Of a stretch of DNA of 20,710 bases, positions 12,603 through 20,457 are shown in pieces; the first letter of the stretch is position 1, and every line of letters starts with the position of its first letter. The DNA comes from Phycisphaerales bacterium UBA6054 (GTDB lineage: Bacteria > Planctomycetota > Phycisphaerae > Phycisphaerales > UBA1924): contig DIYM01000165.1 in assembly GCA_002429045.1 (NCBI GenBank), forward strand, positions 228 through 20,937, in the 5' to 3' direction. Both the position numbers and the translations under genes were made by a program. The notes beneath the pieces are model-generated. The model saw nothing but the letters and a program-made list of their open reading frames with translations, had not been told where the DNA came from and did not search any database.

Positions 12603-13060
12603 GGCGTGGAACCTCCGCCGACGATCCGGTGCCCGCACTCGGGGCACGCGCCCGATGAGCCGCGCAGGTCGTAGCCGCACTCGGCGCAGTGCCCGGGCGG
12701 CTGCTTCTTGCGGTAGTACGCGAAGCCGATCGACGCGACCGCGCCGGCGATCACGAAGATCGCGAACGGGAACCGCCTGCTCCAGAAGCTCGGCGCGCGG
12801 AAGGTGTGGGCGTATTCGATGCTGATGCCGGGGTCGACGCCCGCGTCCCATCGGAGTCCCGTGCTGGGCGGCGGCGTGCTGACGGTGTCGTGTTGAACGA
12901 CCAGCCGGCCGTGCTCGATCGAGATCCGGTGGGTGTCGTGACCCGCGGGGACGCCGACGTTCCAGGACCACGTCAGCGTGAACAGGCAGGAGGGGATCGC
13001 GACGAGCAGCATGGCGACGCCGAGCACGATCGGCCAGGTTCGTCGGCGGGGCGGGAGCAT
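12599..13060 (-). CDS. Membrane protein with C-terminal CGYDLRG-type zinc ribbon
   Basis: A 153-residue protein of unknown function. It has two membrane segments, about residues 8-30 (PIVLGVAMLLVAIPSCLFTL) and 100-120 (PFAIFVIAGAVASIGFAYY). Between them is a beta-rich loop of roughly 70 residues. The C-terminus holds a four-Cys zinc ribbon, CAECGYDLRG followed by CPECG, a module that recurs in many planctomycete membrane proteins. By topology the ribbon and loop lie on opposite sides of the membrane, with the ribbon probably cytosolic together with the N-terminus. The ATG at 13060 has no Shine-Dalgarno site. An earlier GTG overlapping the end of truA would add about 17 residues and cannot be excluded. 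The TGA overlaps the acetyltransferase GTG start. Confidence 0.8.
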   Translation of the reverse strand: MLPPRRRTWPIVLGVAMLLVAIPSCLFTLTWSWNVGVPAGHDTHRISIEHGRLVVQHDTVSTPPPSTGLRWDAGVDPGISIEYAHTFRAPSFWSRRFPFAIFVIAGAVASIGFAYYRKKQPPGHCAECGYDLRGSSGACPECGHRIVGGGSTP

Positions 13061-13098
13061 CGGAAGAGTGTATTGGACAAGAACGATCGCGCTTGCAA

Positions 13099-13962
13099 TC
13101 AGTACCGGATCCACTCCAGCCGCAGGCCCTGCGGCGGCAGGGTCGGGCCTGGGTTGGCCCGCCGGTCTTTCGATCCGATGATCGCTGGGATCTGTTCCGG
13201 GTCGGCCTTGCCGCGCCCGATTTCCATCAGCGTGCCCGCGAGGATGCGGACCATGTTGTAGAGGAACCCGCTGCCGGACACGCGGACGCGCAGGCGTTCG
13301 GTGGTCCCCGGGAACTGCGCCGCCTGGGTCGGTGAACCAGAACCGATCGCCTCGACCGAGCATCCGAAGACGCGCCGGACTGTGGTCTTTCGGCCGTGGT
13401 TGATCTGGGCGAAGCTGGCGAAGTCGTGCTCCCCGACGAGCAGCTCGGCGGCCCGCTGCATGCGGGCGATGTCGAGTTCGTGCCACGTGTGGAACACGTA
13501 GCGTCGGTCCCACAGCGGGCGGTCGTAGCCGGTCGCGAATGTGTAGGTGTACTCCTTCTCGATCGCGCCGGAGATGGGGTCGAATTCGTCGTCGACCAGC
13601 TCGGCCGAGCGGACGAGGATGTCTCGGGGCAGCTTGCCGTTGATGGCACGCACGAGCGTGTCGAGCCCGCGATCGGGCGGCCAACCCACGCCCTTGTCCG
13701 TGTCGGGCGTCGACAGGAACGACGCGCACTGGCCCCACGCGTGGACTCCGGAGTCCGTCCGGCTGGCGCCGGTGACGGTCACGGGCTCGCGGACGGCTTC
13801 GCGGACGGCGCGTTCGAGCACGCCCTGAGCGGTGCGTAGTTCGGTGCGTGGGCGTTCCTCGCCAGGAGCCGGGGGCGGGGCGTTCTCGTCGGGGGGTCGC
13901 TGGATCTGCCAGCCGCAGAAATCGGTGCCGTCGTAGGCGATGATGAGTCTGTAGCGGGGCAT
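13099..13962 (-). CDS. truA: tRNA pseudouridine synthase A
   Basis: A 287-residue enzyme that converts uridines 38-40 of the tRNA anticodon arm to pseudouridine. The N-terminus YRLIIAYDGTDFCGWQ is the family signature. The catalytic Asp is D70 in GASRTDSGVHA. Later family blocks include EKEYTYTF, HDFASFA and SGSGFLYNMVRILAGTLMEIGRG, all intact. Compared with the usual enzyme, about 20 Pro/Glu-rich residues (about 22-44) sit between GWQ and the TAQGVLE helix, a likely disordered loop. The ATG at 13962 fits the family start; no strong ribosome site is seen. The small membrane protein gene ends 26 bases upstream, suggesting a shared transcript. Confidence 0.96.
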   Translation of the reverse strand: MPRYRLIIAYDGTDFCGWQIQRPPDENAPPPAPGEERPRTELRTAQGVLERAVREAVREPVTVTGASRTDSGVHAWGQCASFLSTPDTDKGVGWPPDRGLDTLVRAINGKLPRDILVRSAELVDDEFDPISGAIEKEYTYTFATGYDRPLWDRRYVFHTWHELDIARMQRAAELLVGEHDFASFAQINHGRKTTVRRVFGCSVEAIGSGSPTQAAQFPGTTERLRVRVSGSGFLYNMVRILAGTLMEIGRGKADPEQIPAIIGSKDRRANPGPTLPPQGLRLEWIRY

Positions 13963-13988
13963 GGGAAGCAGGGGCTAGGGGTCAGCCA

Positions 13989-14195
13989 TCAGGGATCAGG
14001 GTTGGCATTGGAGCGCGGCTCGTTGGTGTTGATGACGGTGGGTCGGCTGTTGTTCTCGGCGCGTGCGCGTCCTCCGCCGTGCCCGAACTTTTTGTACTCG
14101 TCGTCGGCCCACTGATCGCCGACCCTCCACCAGATCACGGTGATCAGGGTTGCGCCGACCGCGAGTATCACGCCTCCGATGATCCATGCGAGCAT
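13989..14195 (-). CDS. Small single-pass membrane protein
   Basis: A 68-residue hypothetical protein. Residues 2-23 form one hydrophobic helix (LAWIIGGVILAVGATLITVIWW). The remainder is polar, Gly/Asn/Arg-rich and probably disordered. GGGG directly precedes the ATG at 14195, so the ribosome site is poor. It lies between nuoG and truA on the same strand with 26 bases to truA. Evidence for coding is the well-formed membrane helix and the strand and spacing fit; no family is recognised. Confidence 0.6.
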   Translation of the reverse strand: MLAWIIGGVILAVGATLITVIWWRVGDQWADDEYKKFGHGGGRARAENNSRPTVINTNEPRSNANPDP

Positions 14196-14361
14196 CCCCG
14201 ATGATAGGGGCGGGCCGCGTGCGTCGGAAGGCCGGGGCGGGCGGCAACCGGCTCGGATCGGCTCTTGGGGTTGTCGGCCCGCGCCGCTCGGGTGGCACGC
14301 CCGGTCGCCCGCGTTCGCGGAGGGGTGGGCGCGATCGTTGCTACGAAAGCGTGTGGGCGTG

Positions 14362-14379
14362 CGACCGGCGCGGCGGTCG
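14362..14379. other. Hairpin just after nuoG
   Basis: CGACCG at 14362-14367 pairs with CGGTCG at 14374-14379 around a six-base loop, eight bases beyond the nuoG stop. No T-run follows on the minus strand, so intrinsic termination is doubtful; it may protect the transcript end or mean nothing at this base composition. Confidence 0.25.
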
Positions 14380-14386
14380 GCGCCGA

Positions 14387-16126
14387 TTAGAGTTCGACCA
14401 TGACCATGTCGGACTCGACGGGCTCGTCCGCGGTCGGCTCGACGACTCCGCCGGAGAACACGGCGAGCTCGCCGCCTTGTGACGCCATCTCGGCCCGAAC
14501 GGCGTTCTCATCGAAGAGCGGGCCGCGGGGCAGATTGACGACATCGGTGGCGCTGGCGACCTGCCCGGGCTGATCGTCGACGATCGCGGCGCCGAAGGCC
14601 GGCGGGCGTTCTTCGAGACGTTCGCCGGAGATGACCGCGAGCAGGTCGTTGACGATCTGGCCCTCGCTCTTGGACTCGTGCTGGTTGGGGATCGCCTGGC
14701 CGAAGGCTTGGAGCACGTGGCCGCAGTTCTCGAACGTGCCGGCTTTCTCGGCGAAGGTGCCGGACGCGAGAACGACGTCCGCCAGCGATTCGGCGTAGCC
14801 CGAGTGGGTATCGATCAGCACGGTATGGGGCTGCTTGAGGGCTTCGAGGGCCTCGTCGGTCATCCACTCGCTGGGGTAGTTGCCGGTCAGCAGCAGCGAT
14901 CCGATGTGACCCGAGCGGCAGTGGTCGAGCAGGGTGGCGAAGTCGGTGCAGCCGCCCATGGATTCGAGGACCCGGCGGACGCCCCGCGCGTTCGGGGCTT
15001 TCTCGGCCCGTGCGACGAACGGCTTGCCGGCGGCGGGGTTCGGGAAGGACTTGTCCTCGCCGTGCACCGGGACCGGCCCGAGAGCGAAGCGGGCCGCCGG
15101 ATCGATCCGGCGGGCGAGCTTGGCCAAGCCGTACGCCTCTTCGCAAGTCAGGAAGGGGGAAACAACGACGGCGAGCGGGCCGGATCGCAGGGTCTCGAGG
15201 GCCTGCTTGTACGCGATGGGCCACTCGGCCCGGATCAGCGAGCCGTGCTGGCGACGCATCGGGGTTCGGAGGCGGTTGTCGGCGTGGACGAACTTCCAGC
15301 CGTAGCGGACCTCATCGGAGATCCACCAGGTGTTGATGTCCGCGTTCTCGCGGGGCTTGAAGCGGTAGAGCTTGCCCTGATTGTGCTCGATCCAGATGTT
15401 GTCGCCCGACGATGTGAGCGGGTCGATGCCGGGGGTGGTTTTGAGGAACCACACCCGCTGAGCGAACAGGAAATCCTTGTCGAGCAGCGCGCCGACGGGG
15501 CAGAGGTCGATGACGTTGGACGCGATCTCGTTGTTGAGCGCGACACCCGGGAAGACGTCGATCTGAGACTTGTTGCCACGCCCGTCGATCATGAGCTCGC
15601 CCGTGCCCGATACCTCGCGGGCGAAGCGGACGCAGCGGGTGCACATGATGCACCGGTCCGAGTAGATCAGGACGTTATCGCCCAGGTCTTTCTTGGGCTG
15701 CTTCTGCTTCTGCTCTTGGAAGCGCGAGCCGGAGCGCCCGTACTTGTACGAGTAGTCCTGCAGGTCGCATTCGCCCGCCTGGTCGCAGACCGGGCAGTCG
15801 AGGGGGTGATTGATGAGCAGGTACTCCATGACCGCCTTCTGATTGGCGACGGACTTGGGGCTGTTGGTGTAGACGACCATGCCGTCGGCGGCGTCGGTGG
15901 CGCAGGTGGGCAGCAGCTTGCCGCCCATCATGGGCTCGAGCTTGTTGTCGTTGCGGGGGTTGGGCGCGTGGACCTCGGCCAGGCAGATGCGGCATTGGGC
16001 CGGGACCGACAGCCCGGGGTGGTAGCAGTACTGCGGGATCTCGACGTTCTCGCGGTTGGCGATGTCGATGATCCGCTCACCCTTGGTGAACTCGCAGCGG
16101 ACGCCGTTGATGGTGATCGTGGGCAT
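14387..16126 (-). CDS. nuoG: NADH-quinone oxidoreductase subunit G
   Basis: A 579-residue iron-sulfur subunit of respiratory complex I, carrying electrons in the peripheral arm towards quinone. The N-terminal ferredoxin domain holds the 2Fe-2S ligands C34, C45, C48 and C75. Next is the His-Cys3 site for cluster N5: H107, C111, C114 and C120. The third site has C159, C162, C165 and C209 for a 4Fe-4S cluster (N4). A molybdopterin oxidoreductase-like remainder starts near residue 230 (GIDPLTSSGDNIWIEH). The CxxCxxxC set for the extra cluster N7 is not seen. At 579 residues it is much shorter than the E. coli protein (about 900), with a reduced C-terminal domain. The ATG at 16126 gives the usual start of the ferredoxin fold. 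No other nuo gene is adjacent; the upstream neighbour is a TPR-like gene. Confidence 0.94.
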   Translation of the reverse strand: MPTITINGVRCEFTKGERIIDIANRENVEIPQYCYHPGLSVPAQCRICLAEVHAPNPRNDNKLEPMMGGKLLPTCATDAADGMVVYTNSPKSVANQKAVMEYLLINHPLDCPVCDQAGECDLQDYSYKYGRSGSRFQEQKQKQPKKDLGDNVLIYSDRCIMCTRCVRFAREVSGTGELMIDGRGNKSQIDVFPGVALNNEIASNVIDLCPVGALLDKDFLFAQRVWFLKTTPGIDPLTSSGDNIWIEHNQGKLYRFKPRENADINTWWISDEVRYGWKFVHADNRLRTPMRRQHGSLIRAEWPIAYKQALETLRSGPLAVVVSPFLTCEEAYGLAKLARRIDPAARFALGPVPVHGEDKSFPNPAAGKPFVARAEKAPNARGVRRVLESMGGCTDFATLLDHCRSGHIGSLLLTGNYPSEWMTDEALEALKQPHTVLIDTHSGYAESLADVVLASGTFAEKAGTFENCGHVLQAFGQAIPNQHESKSEGQIVNDLLAVISGERLEERPPAFGAAIVDDQPGQVASATDVVNLPRGPLFDENAVRAEMASQGGELAVFSGGVVEPTADEPVESDMVMVEL

Positions 16127-16204
16127 AGGACCGGATGCTAGGGGCTCGGGGCGGAAAGCGGCGGGACCGGACGCGCGGAACTGACACGCCGGGGACCGGT
16201 TCGG

Positions 16205-16963
16205 TCAGCCCTCGGCGGTCGATTCACCCCCGTCCGAGGCCTCCGGATCGGGGCCCGTGCGGGACCCGTGTTCTTCGAGCCGCTCCCGGAGACGCTCGGC
16301 GGCTCGGCGGAACACCGGATGCTCACGGATGGGGTCCAGATCCGGGTCCGCGTCCCACCACCCGTTGTCGAACCGGTAGCCGTTGTCCACCGCCCGCGCG
16401 AAATGGTCGGCGGCCCGATCGTGCTCCCCAGCCAACGCCCGGTAGCACGCCAGGTTGTACTCGCTGAACTGTGTGGCGTGGATCCCCGCTTCCCGCTCGA
16501 GCGCATCGCCCGCTTGGGCGAACAACGATCGGGCCCGCTCTTCCTCCCCGACCAGACGGTGCGCCCACGCGCTCCGGTACAGGCGGTCGGATACCGCGGT
16601 CCAGCCGGACACGGGCGCGTCGGGCACGCGATCCGGTTCGCCCAGCAGTTCGAGTTGGACGCGTCCGGCGTCCATCGCGGTTGTCGGGTCGCCGTTCCGT
16701 TCGGCCGTGATGCCCAGCCACATCCACGCGTCCGCACGCTCGGGGTGCAGTGTGACCGCGTTCTCGGCGAGATTGACCGCGCCGAGTATGCGGTCCTCGA
16801 CCAACGCCGTCCGGATGCTGCCGATCAGCTGGCTCAGCCCGGGCGAACTGGGGCTCGGCGTGCGTCGCTGGGGTGAGTCCACCGGAGCGAGCGTCAGCAC
16901 GCCCATGAACGCGACGATCCCGAGGAACAGCGAGACCGCCATGATGGATCGGGAGTTGTTCAT
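16205..16963 (-). CDS. Membrane-anchored TPR-like protein
   Basis: A 252-residue protein with one N-terminal hydrophobic segment (residues 7-26, IMAVSLFLGIVAFMGVLTLA), then a Pro/Ser-rich stretch. Helical repeats of TPR type follow over about residues 50-225, for example GAVNLAENAVTLHPERADAW, ARSLFAQAGDALEREAG and YNLACYRALAGEHDRAADHF. The repeat after the last reads DNGYRFDNGWWDADPDLDPI, a pattern often seen at the end of bacterial TPR proteins that count residual domains. The tail is acidic. Its role is likely protein-protein contact at the membrane; no specific function can be given. The ATG at 16963 follows CGGAGA at a short spacing. It is divergent from hisS and lies 78 bases before nuoG. 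Confidence 0.85.
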   Translation of the reverse strand: MNNSRSIMAVSLFLGIVAFMGVLTLAPVDSPQRRTPSPSSPGLSQLIGSIRTALVEDRILGAVNLAENAVTLHPERADAWMWLGITAERNGDPTTAMDAGRVQLELLGEPDRVPDAPVSGWTAVSDRLYRSAWAHRLVGEEERARSLFAQAGDALEREAGIHATQFSEYNLACYRALAGEHDRAADHFARAVDNGYRFDNGWWDADPDLDPIREHPVFRRAAERLRERLEEHGSRTGPDPEASDGGESTAEG

Positions 16964-17112
16964 GGTCTCCGTTCCCTGTACGTCCCGGCCGGCCCGGCGG
17001 GTGCGTCTACCCTACACGGAACGTCCCGAGACGCAAAGCCGCGGGGCGCCCTGGTGACCCGGTCCGAACCGATCGCCCGGAGTCCCGGGACGTCGGCTCC
17101 CTATGCTCGGCG

Positions 17113-18693
17113 ATGGCAAAGGCAGGCGGCAAGGCTGGCAAGATCGCGCCCCCCAAGGGCACGCGGGACCTCTACCCGGAGGACGCCCTGAAGCGGCGCT
17201 ACCTCGAGCAGGCATGGCGGGACGCGTCGGTCCGCTGCGGGTTCGAGGAGGTCCAGGGCCCCACCTTCGAGACCACCGACCTCTACGCCGTCAAGAGCGG
17301 CGAGGGGATCCTGGGCGAGCTGTTCCAGGCGTACTCGGGCAAGTCGCCCGAGGAGGTCGCCCGGGTGCAAGAGACCGGGCGCGCGCCGTTCGCGATGCGC
17401 CCGGAGTTCACGCCGACGCTGGCGCGGATGTTCGCGGGCCGGGCGGGGGCCCTCCCGCGCCCGTGCAAGTGGTTCACCGGCGGGTCGTACTTCCGGGCCG
17501 AGCGCCCGCAACGCGGGCGCCTGCGCGAGTTTCTTCAGTGGAATGTGGACTTTGTCGGCGACGACGGCACATCGTTTGGGAGGGCGCTGGCAGACGTCGA
17601 AACCATGTCGGTCGGTGTCACGCTGATGCGGGACATCGGGCTGACCCCGAACGACGCGCAGATCGTCTTCAGCGACCGGCGCATGGCCGAGGCGGTGCTG
17701 ACCCAGACCGGCGCGACGCCCGAGAGCATGCCGGCGTGGCTTGCGTGGATCGACTCGATCCCCAAGAGCCCGCAGGCGGCGGTCGCGAAAGCCGGCGAGT
17801 TGGGTCTGACGACCGAGCAGGTCCGGCGCGTGATCGGCGTGTTCTTCGGCCAGCAGACCGACGAGCGCATGCTCGCCGCGCTCGGTGGCGACCCGCGCAA
17901 CTCGCCCGAGTTCCTGGAGTTCCAGCGCGCGGTGCTGCGTGTGCCCGAGGTCGCCGACTCGATCGCCCAGATCCAGCGTTCTTCCTCGATCATCAATGAT
18001 ATGGGGCTCGGAGGCTGGGGCACCCAGCACAACGCGGTGGTGCGCGGGCTCGCGTACTACACCGGGCTTGTGTTCGAGGTGCTCGCCGACGGGGAGCGGG
18101 CGGTCGCGGGCGGCGGTCGGTACGACAACCTGATCGAGCTGATGGGCGGGGCGCCCACGCCGGCGGTGGGGTTCGCGATGGGCGACGTGGTCGTGTCGTT
18201 GCTGCTCGAAGACAAGGGCCTGATGCCCGAGGGGCCCGAACTGATGGAGGCGGTGTCGCGTCGGCCGGCCTCTGTCCGCCCGGAGGTGTTCGTGGTCGGG
18301 GCCGACGACGAAGCGAGCGACGCGCTGGTGCGTCGTTTGAGCGCGGGCTTGCGCCGGGGCGTCGAGAGCGAATCGTACGGGGACGCGGGGGACGCGAAGC
18401 CCTGGAGCGCGGCCCGGTACGAGTCGGCCTCGGGCGGCGTGCGCCCGATGCACACGCGGGTGAGCTACAAGAGCACCAGGAACCTCAAGAAGCTGCTGGG
18501 CGATGGCGAGAAGCAGTTCGCGCGTCTGGCGGCGATCGTGCATGGGGACGACCGGGTGCAGATCAAGGACTTCGATACGCGGAAAGACCTGACTCCGGGC
18601 GACGTCGGTCTGAGCGATGCGCACGCGGAGTTCAGCATCGATCCCGCCAGCCCGGTGTACGTCGGGCGTGCCGCCGTGCGGGTCCTGGGCTGA
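17113..18693 (+). CDS. hisS: Histidyl-tRNA synthetase
   Basis: A 526-residue class II aminoacyl-tRNA synthetase that charges tRNA-His. It opens with PPKGTRDLYPED, the usual N-terminal signature. FAMRPEFTPTLAR is the conserved block after motif 1. Motif 2 is FRAERPQRGRLREF (residues 127-140). The histidine-specific block is VRGLAYYTGLVFEV at 309-322, with R311 in place of the catalytic Arg and Ala where most enzymes have Asp (RGLDYY). AGGGRYDNL and motif 3 AVGFAMGDVVVSL (351-363) follow, then an anticodon-binding domain from about residue 390. At 526 residues it exceeds the common bacterial length of about 420-430. The ATG at 17113 fits the start of homology; no clear ribosome site is seen. 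The gene is convergent with the signal peptidase gene, with stops 17 bases apart. Confidence 0.96.
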   Translation: MAKAGGKAGKIAPPKGTRDLYPEDALKRRYLEQAWRDASVRCGFEEVQGPTFETTDLYAVKSGEGILGELFQAYSGKSPEEVARVQETGRAPFAMRPEFTPTLARMFAGRAGALPRPCKWFTGGSYFRAERPQRGRLREFLQWNVDFVGDDGTSFGRALADVETMSVGVTLMRDIGLTPNDAQIVFSDRRMAEAVLTQTGATPESMPAWLAWIDSIPKSPQAAVAKAGELGLTTEQVRRVIGVFFGQQTDERMLAALGGDPRNSPEFLEFQRAVLRVPEVADSIAQIQRSSSIINDMGLGGWGTQHNAVVRGLAYYTGLVFEVLADGERAVAGGGRYDNLIELMGGAPTPAVGFAMGDVVVSLLLEDKGLMPEGPELMEAVSRRPASVRPEVFVVGADDEASDALVRRLSAGLRRGVESESYGDAGDAKPWSAARYESASGGVRPMHTRVSYKSTRNLKKLLGDGEKQFARLAAIVHGDDRVQIKDFDTRKDLTPGDVGLSDAHAEFSIDPASPVYVGRAAVRVLG

Positions 18694-18712
18694 GACGACC
18701 CCTAGGGCGTCT
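18693..18712. terminator. Weak hairpin between convergent hisS and signal peptidase genes
   Basis: AGACG at 18693-18697 pairs with CGTCT at 18708-18712, with a mismatch and two more pairs inside. It overlaps both stop codons in a 17-base gap. It could act for both directions, but neither side has a T-run. The short gap itself suggests the two transcripts overlap. Confidence 0.25.
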
Positions 18713-20408
18713 ACCAGATCCAGCGGATCCGGCCGATGTCGGGGGCGAGGACGGGCCCGCCGTCCAGCGGGGCCGGGAAGTAGACGACGAACGCCTTGCC
18801 GACGATCAGGTCGCGGTTGATCACGCCGGGGCTGTTGTCGATCAGCTTGCGGACCCAGGGGTGCATGGTGCGTTCGTCCCAGTAGCGCGAGTCGAGCGAG
18901 TTGGGCGAGTTGTCGCCGGACATGAAGAACTGGTCGCCCGCGAGGGTGGGGAAGTTGTCGTAGTGGGCGCCGCGGGTCGGGCTGTTGTTGCGGAACGGCT
19001 TGGGCTGGTGGTAGATGTCGCGGTGGATCTCGAAGCGGTGGATGGTGAACGGGCCGCCGGCGAAATCGACGGCGGGCTCGGCGCGCTTGTAGAGGTCGTT
19101 GCGCGAGAACACGCCCGACTCGTCGATGCCGTTGCCCCCGTTCTGGTAATCGACGAGTTCGTCGAACGCGGGGGTCATCGCGGCGGCTGCCCGCTGGGCG
19201 GGCGTGAGCTTGTACGCCCCCTTCTCGGGCCCGCCGGCGACGAGCCTGCCATCGACGAAGAGCCACAACGCCTGGTCCACGTGCCAGAACTCGACCTTGG
19301 TCACCCGCCCCGACCGGGGCGCGGCGGCGGTGCCCGAGTCCAGCACCGTCCACTCCGCGTCGCCCGACCCGGGGCGCATGCGGACGCTCGCCGATCCGGT
19401 GTCAGCGTCGATCAGCCCCTGGAACTCGAAGCCCCGCGCCCGCAGGTTCGGTGTGACCGAGACGGGCGATCCGCCCGGTTCGATCGCGACCGAGATGGCG
19501 ATGTCGGACACCGGGTACGGGTGGAAGGCCCGCACGGTGGGGTCGTCCGGGCTCGCGTCCAGTTCGACCCACGGGAAGGTCTGGTTGTAGGGGTACGTGT
19601 CGGTGATGGGGCGGCGTTGGTTCCACGCCAGTCGGGTCGGGCGTTCGGAGGAATAGGCCCACGTCGCGGACGTGTCGATGCCGGACCACGCTCCGGGCGA
19701 GTCCGGCGAGACCGGGGGGCGGTAGCTCGGCTCGGGGACGACGGGCGTGAAACGCGAGTCGAACACCGGCTGGAACATGGTGCGCTGGGTGCGCTCGCTC
19801 TTGCGGGCGACGCTCCACCCGTCCGCTCGCCAGGCGTCGGGGCCCGACTGGAGGGTCTGGCCCTCGGCGTACGGGCGGTAGAACACGTCGCCGTCGACGA
19901 GCGAGATCTGTTCGCCGGGCAGCCCGAGCAGCCGCTTGATGTAGTTGGTGTGGGTGTTGGGGTCCTTGAAGACAACCACGTCCCAGCGTTCCGGGCTGTG
20001 GATGCGCGGGAGGTACTTGAGCACGAACACCCGGTCGCCCGCGGCGAGCCTGCGGTTCTTCTCGCCCGGGATATCGAGCAGTGTCATCGGGTCGGTCGGG
20101 GTCAGGTCCGGGGTGGGCGGTGCGCCGCCCGGGCGGGGCTGCCCGCCCTGGCGTGGCAGCGGGTCCGGGCTGCCCACTGCGACGTTGTCCCACGGCCCTG
20201 TCGCCCAGTCGTACCCGTTGTAGGGCGAGTCGAACCGGACGTGCTTGCCGAGCAGGGTGGGCGCCATCGATCCGGTGGGGATGATGAAGCCCTCGATCAC
20301 GAACCCTCGGAACACGAACGCGAGCATGAACGCGATCACGAGCGAGGTGAGCGTTTCCTTGATGCCCACGGGCTTGTGGGCGGCGTTGGCGTTCTGGTTG
20401 GTTGGCAT
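18711..20408 (-). CDS. lepB: Signal peptidase I with large internal insertion
   Basis: A 565-residue membrane serine protease of family S26 that removes signal peptides from exported proteins. Residues about 18-44 hold one membrane helix (LTSLVIAFMLAFVFRGFVIE). The catalytic Ser is S47 in IPTGSMAPTL and the general base Lys is K158 in NYIKRLLGLPGE. Box E is SGDNSPNSLDSR from residue 497, followed by GKAFVVYF. Between the LPGEQISLVDGDVFYRP strand and box E lie about 300 extra residues (about 182-485). Part of this, about 315-393, looks like a concanavalin/LamG-like beta-sandwich, ending VEFWHVDQALWLFVDGRLVAGG. Typical enzymes have 200-320 residues. The ATG at 20408 places the membrane helix correctly; the frame is open further upstream, but that stretch lacks support. 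It lies 49 bases after a Lys/Arg-rich gene end. Confidence 0.94.
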   Translation of the reverse strand: MPTNQNANAAHKPVGIKETLTSLVIAFMLAFVFRGFVIEGFIIPTGSMAPTLLGKHVRFDSPYNGYDWATGPWDNVAVGSPDPLPRQGGQPRPGGAPPTPDLTPTDPMTLLDIPGEKNRRLAAGDRVFVLKYLPRIHSPERWDVVVFKDPNTHTNYIKRLLGLPGEQISLVDGDVFYRPYAEGQTLQSGPDAWRADGWSVARKSERTQRTMFQPVFDSRFTPVVPEPSYRPPVSPDSPGAWSGIDTSATWAYSSERPTRLAWNQRRPITDTYPYNQTFPWVELDASPDDPTVRAFHPYPVSDIAISVAIEPGGSPVSVTPNLRARGFEFQGLIDADTGSASVRMRPGSGDAEWTVLDSGTAAAPRSGRVTKVEFWHVDQALWLFVDGRLVAGGPEKGAYKLTPAQRAAAAMTPAFDELVDYQNGGNGIDESGVFSRNDLYKRAEPAVDFAGGPFTIHRFEIHRDIYHQPKPFRNNSPTRGAHYDNFPTLAGDQFFMSGDNSPNSLDSRYWDERTMHPWVRKLIDNSPGVINRDLIVGKAFVVYFPAPLDGGPVLAPDIGRIRWIW

Positions 20409-20457
20409 CGGGGAAGGGTATCGGGGCGATGGTGGTCGGGCGGTGAGCCCTATCGGC

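Noticed and set aside
17101..19353. A 750-residue minus-strand frame spanning hisS and part of the signal peptidase gene
   Set aside because: It runs antisense to hisS and out of frame with lepB, both certain; composition is His/Arg/Pro-rich noise.
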